Assembly (NCBI GenBank): GCA_014695195.1
Contig: JACJNW010000044.1
Location: forward strand, 62,001 to 126,000
DNA: 64,000 nt
Origin: Cyanobacteria bacterium FACHB-DQ100
GTDB taxonomy: Bacteria; Cyanobacteriota; Cyanobacteriia; Leptolyngbyales; Leptolyngbyaceae
Direction: 5' to 3'
Below the pieces are notes generated by a model. That model saw only the letters and a list, made by a program, of their open reading frames with translations. It was not told where the DNA came from and ran no database searches. The translations under genes were made by a program, and so were the position numbers. Of this stretch, positions 62,641 to 64,000 are shown piece by piece. Positions within the stretch are counted from its first letter, which is position 1. The number at the start of each line of letters is the position of its first letter.

Positions 62641-64000
62641 CTACCCTTGAATTGCTGCGATTACGACCTGAGCAAAGTTGCCCCACGTGGGTTTAATCTG
62701 AAGTCTTGCAAAACATCGCGAACAATTGAGCAAATTCCGATGATCCGCAAACCAAACCGGAGTCAGCGGCATTCGGAACGGTGCATACAAGACAGATTTT
62801 TGGGGTCGATCGAGAAAGCAAGCGTTATGCACAAAGCCTTGACCGGATTGAATATCGTTCGCATCATTGCCTGGATAAGCCCCCCAAGTCAGTTGAGGCA
62901 CGCCGAAATTGGCAGCCGACCAAGCATTCACGCCGATCGCGCCATACTTCAAATTCGCAACCGCATCTTCTACGTTTGACTTCGACAAAATTACGCAGGA
63001 CAAATTGCCCCAAATTTTCTCATTAGCAAAGGGAACGACACGATCAAGAAATTCTTCTGCGGTCGTCGCGTCTAAACTCACCTCAGCCAGCACTCCACAA
63101 AAAGCTTCGTTTTGTAGCGCATAATCATCCTCAATATTCGGAATGAATGTCCACGGTACAATCGCTTCCGTGCGAGTGCCGAAGATTTCAGCTTGGGGAT
63201 AACGATCGAGAAATGCCTGATAGCGCTGTTGCGCCCCTGGATAGTAAGCGTTGCGACTGGGAGTTTTGGCGAGTTCTTCTCGGATTAGATCGAGGAAACG
63301 ATCGCGCAGTTTCCACCCGCTTGCCGTCACAATCACCTGTGCAGCCACACAGTTAAAACTGGCATTGTTGACTACCATACTCGCGACATGACGAGCTTGA
63401 TATCTTAACTCCGACTCAGACCAATCGCCGGGAACAATCAAAACCGGAGTGACACAGCCTAGCTCAGAGGTGATCGGCTTCGGCTGAGGGAGTGATTGAA
63501 CGATCGCTTCATAAGTATGATGCGACCCCGTGATGTGAATGGTGTCAATTTTTGGATGCTGACAAAGAAATGCGCCGACATCAGCGCCACCATAGACAAT
63601 TTGCAGAAAACCATCCGCGATTAACGGCTCAAACGCTTGCTCTAAAAATTTCCCTACATAAGCGTTGACCGGATTCATCTTCAGCAAAACGACTTGATTT
63701 TCAGCAAATAGCTTGTGAATTGCATCGAGCGGCGGCGTTGCTCCGACATTCCCCGCTCCCAAAACCAGCGCAATCCCTCCAGTTTGAGAAACCTGACGAG
63801 ATTCAAAGTCCCCCACTCGTGGGGAGTTTAGGGGGCTTTCTGAGTCTTCAGCCGCACCTCGATCGAGCCAAACTTCCCCCCGAAACCCAAGCCAAAGCAA
63901 TCGATCGAACCAATTATCGGGGAACGCCCGCGCAATATTATTTTCGATTTTTGCAGTTCGTCCTTCGAGTGTTCTGACGATCGCCCGCAGCATCGTCAAG
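62641..64000 (-). CDS. Aldehyde dehydrogenase-family protein, 5' truncated, with an in-frame repeat insertion
   Basis: At least 452 residues of an NAD(P)-dependent aldehyde dehydrogenase fold. The reading frame continues past the end of the window, so the true start is missing. Visible features are GGIALVLGAGNVGATPP (cofactor region), TITGSHHTYEAIVQSL, ELGCVTPVLIVPGDW and the catalytic Cys in NNASFNCVAAQV. The segment ESPLNSPRVGDFESR (about residues 54-68 here) is encoded by a palindromic repeat and is absent from the normal fold. The cupin gene follows 2 bases downstream. The preferred substrate is unknown. Confidence 0.85.
   Translation of the reverse strand, partial: LTMLRAIVRTLEGRTAKIENNIARAFPDNWFDRLLWLGFRGEVWLDRGAAEDSESPLNSPRVGDFESRQVSQTGGIALVLGAGNVGATPPLDAIHKLFAENQVVLLKMNPVNAYVGKFLEQAFEPLIADGFLQIVYGGADVGAFLCQHPKIDTIHITGSHHTYEAIVQSLPQPKPITSELGCVTPVLIVPGDWSESELRYQARHVASMVVNNASFNCVAAQVIVTASGWKLRDRFLDLIREELAKTPSRNAYYPGAQQRYQAFLDRYPQAEIFGTRTEAIVPWTFIPNIEDDYALQNEAFCGVLAEVSLDATTAEEFLDRVVPFANEKIWGNLSCVILSKSNVEDAVANLKYGAIGVNAWSAANFGVPQLTWGAYPGNDANDIQSGQGFVHNACFLDRPQKSVLYAPFRMPLTPVWFADHRNLLNCSRCFARLQIKPTWGNFAQVVIAAIQG
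63804..63839. repeat. Palindromic repeat inside the aldehyde dehydrogenase coding sequence
   Basis: Contains CCCCAC/GTGGGG (63811-63824) and outer AAAGTCCCCC/GGGGGCTTT arms. On the minus strand the sequence matches the units at 49434-49470 closely (CCCTAAA...CCCCAC...GTGGGGGACTTTGA with few differences). It is read in frame and adds about 15 residues to the protein. Confidence 0.72.

Noticed and set aside
1-64000. tRNA, rRNA, transposase and phage genes
   Set aside because: I looked for T-loop-like GTTCGA sequences in gaps and for typical transposase or integrase proteins and found none that I could support.

Overview
The window is a piece of a cyanobacterial chromosome. It carries cytochrome b6f petM, photosystem I psaL, ycf39, plastoquinone prenyltransferase, an NblR-like regulator, cyanobacterial-type hfq next to dapF, sucrose synthase, a PEP-CTERM protein and many GCGATCGC (HIP1) octamers. 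The mix suggests a Leptolyngbya-like or other filamentous lineage, but that placement is inference. Gene density is high, both strands are used, and I saw no tRNA, rRNA, transposase, phage or CRISPR locus.

Layout. 1-3941: a truncated Pro-rich protein, a DUF6391-like protein, the plastoquinone prenyltransferase and an Ppx/GppA phosphatase. 4001-10669: a six-gene minus-strand sugar cassette (Zn-site methyltransferase, UXS-like epimerase, UDP-glucose dehydrogenase, M28-like DUF4910 protein, RfbF-like nucleotidyltransferase, PIG-L deacetylase). 11033-19969: housekeeping and photosynthesis genes (CysQ-like phosphatase, an alpha/beta hydrolase lacking its serine, hfq/dapF, pdxA, petM, an ArsR metal sensor, ycf39-NAD kinase, NblR-like regulator, DUF192 lipoprotein). 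20446-28124: a second surface-glycan region (three GT4 glycosyltransferases, Wza-type export protein, DnaJ-pentapeptide fusion, RmlB). 28393-34109: a 1292-residue patatin-like protein, a possible small gene with a strong hairpin over its start, and an EAL protein.

34450-43488: remA-like gene and gmk, psaL, an M16 peptidase pair, and a minus-strand minC-minD-minE-aroE-MOSC run. 43631-51162: sucrose synthase, PEP-CTERM protein, M23 peptidase, VKOR-like protein, HHL1-like protein and argF. 51264-57195: DUF2079 membrane protein with a small partner, a subtilase with a membrane C-terminus coupled to a tiny protein, and two glycine-zipper/amphipathic-repeat proteins. 57393-64000: mfd, a CNNM/CorC-type protein, a cupin and a truncated aldehyde dehydrogenase.

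The two glycan regions plausibly supply nucleotide sugars (UDP-glucuronate, UDP-xylose-like, dTDP-4-keto-6-deoxyglucose and a possible CDP- or dTDP-sugar), glycosyl transfer and export of an extracellular polysaccharide. Most convergent gene pairs are separated by long perfect hairpins that probably stop transcription from both sides. A short palindromic repeat family occurs as an inverted pair between genes (49411-49539) and once, in frame, inside the aldehyde dehydrogenase gene (63804-63839).
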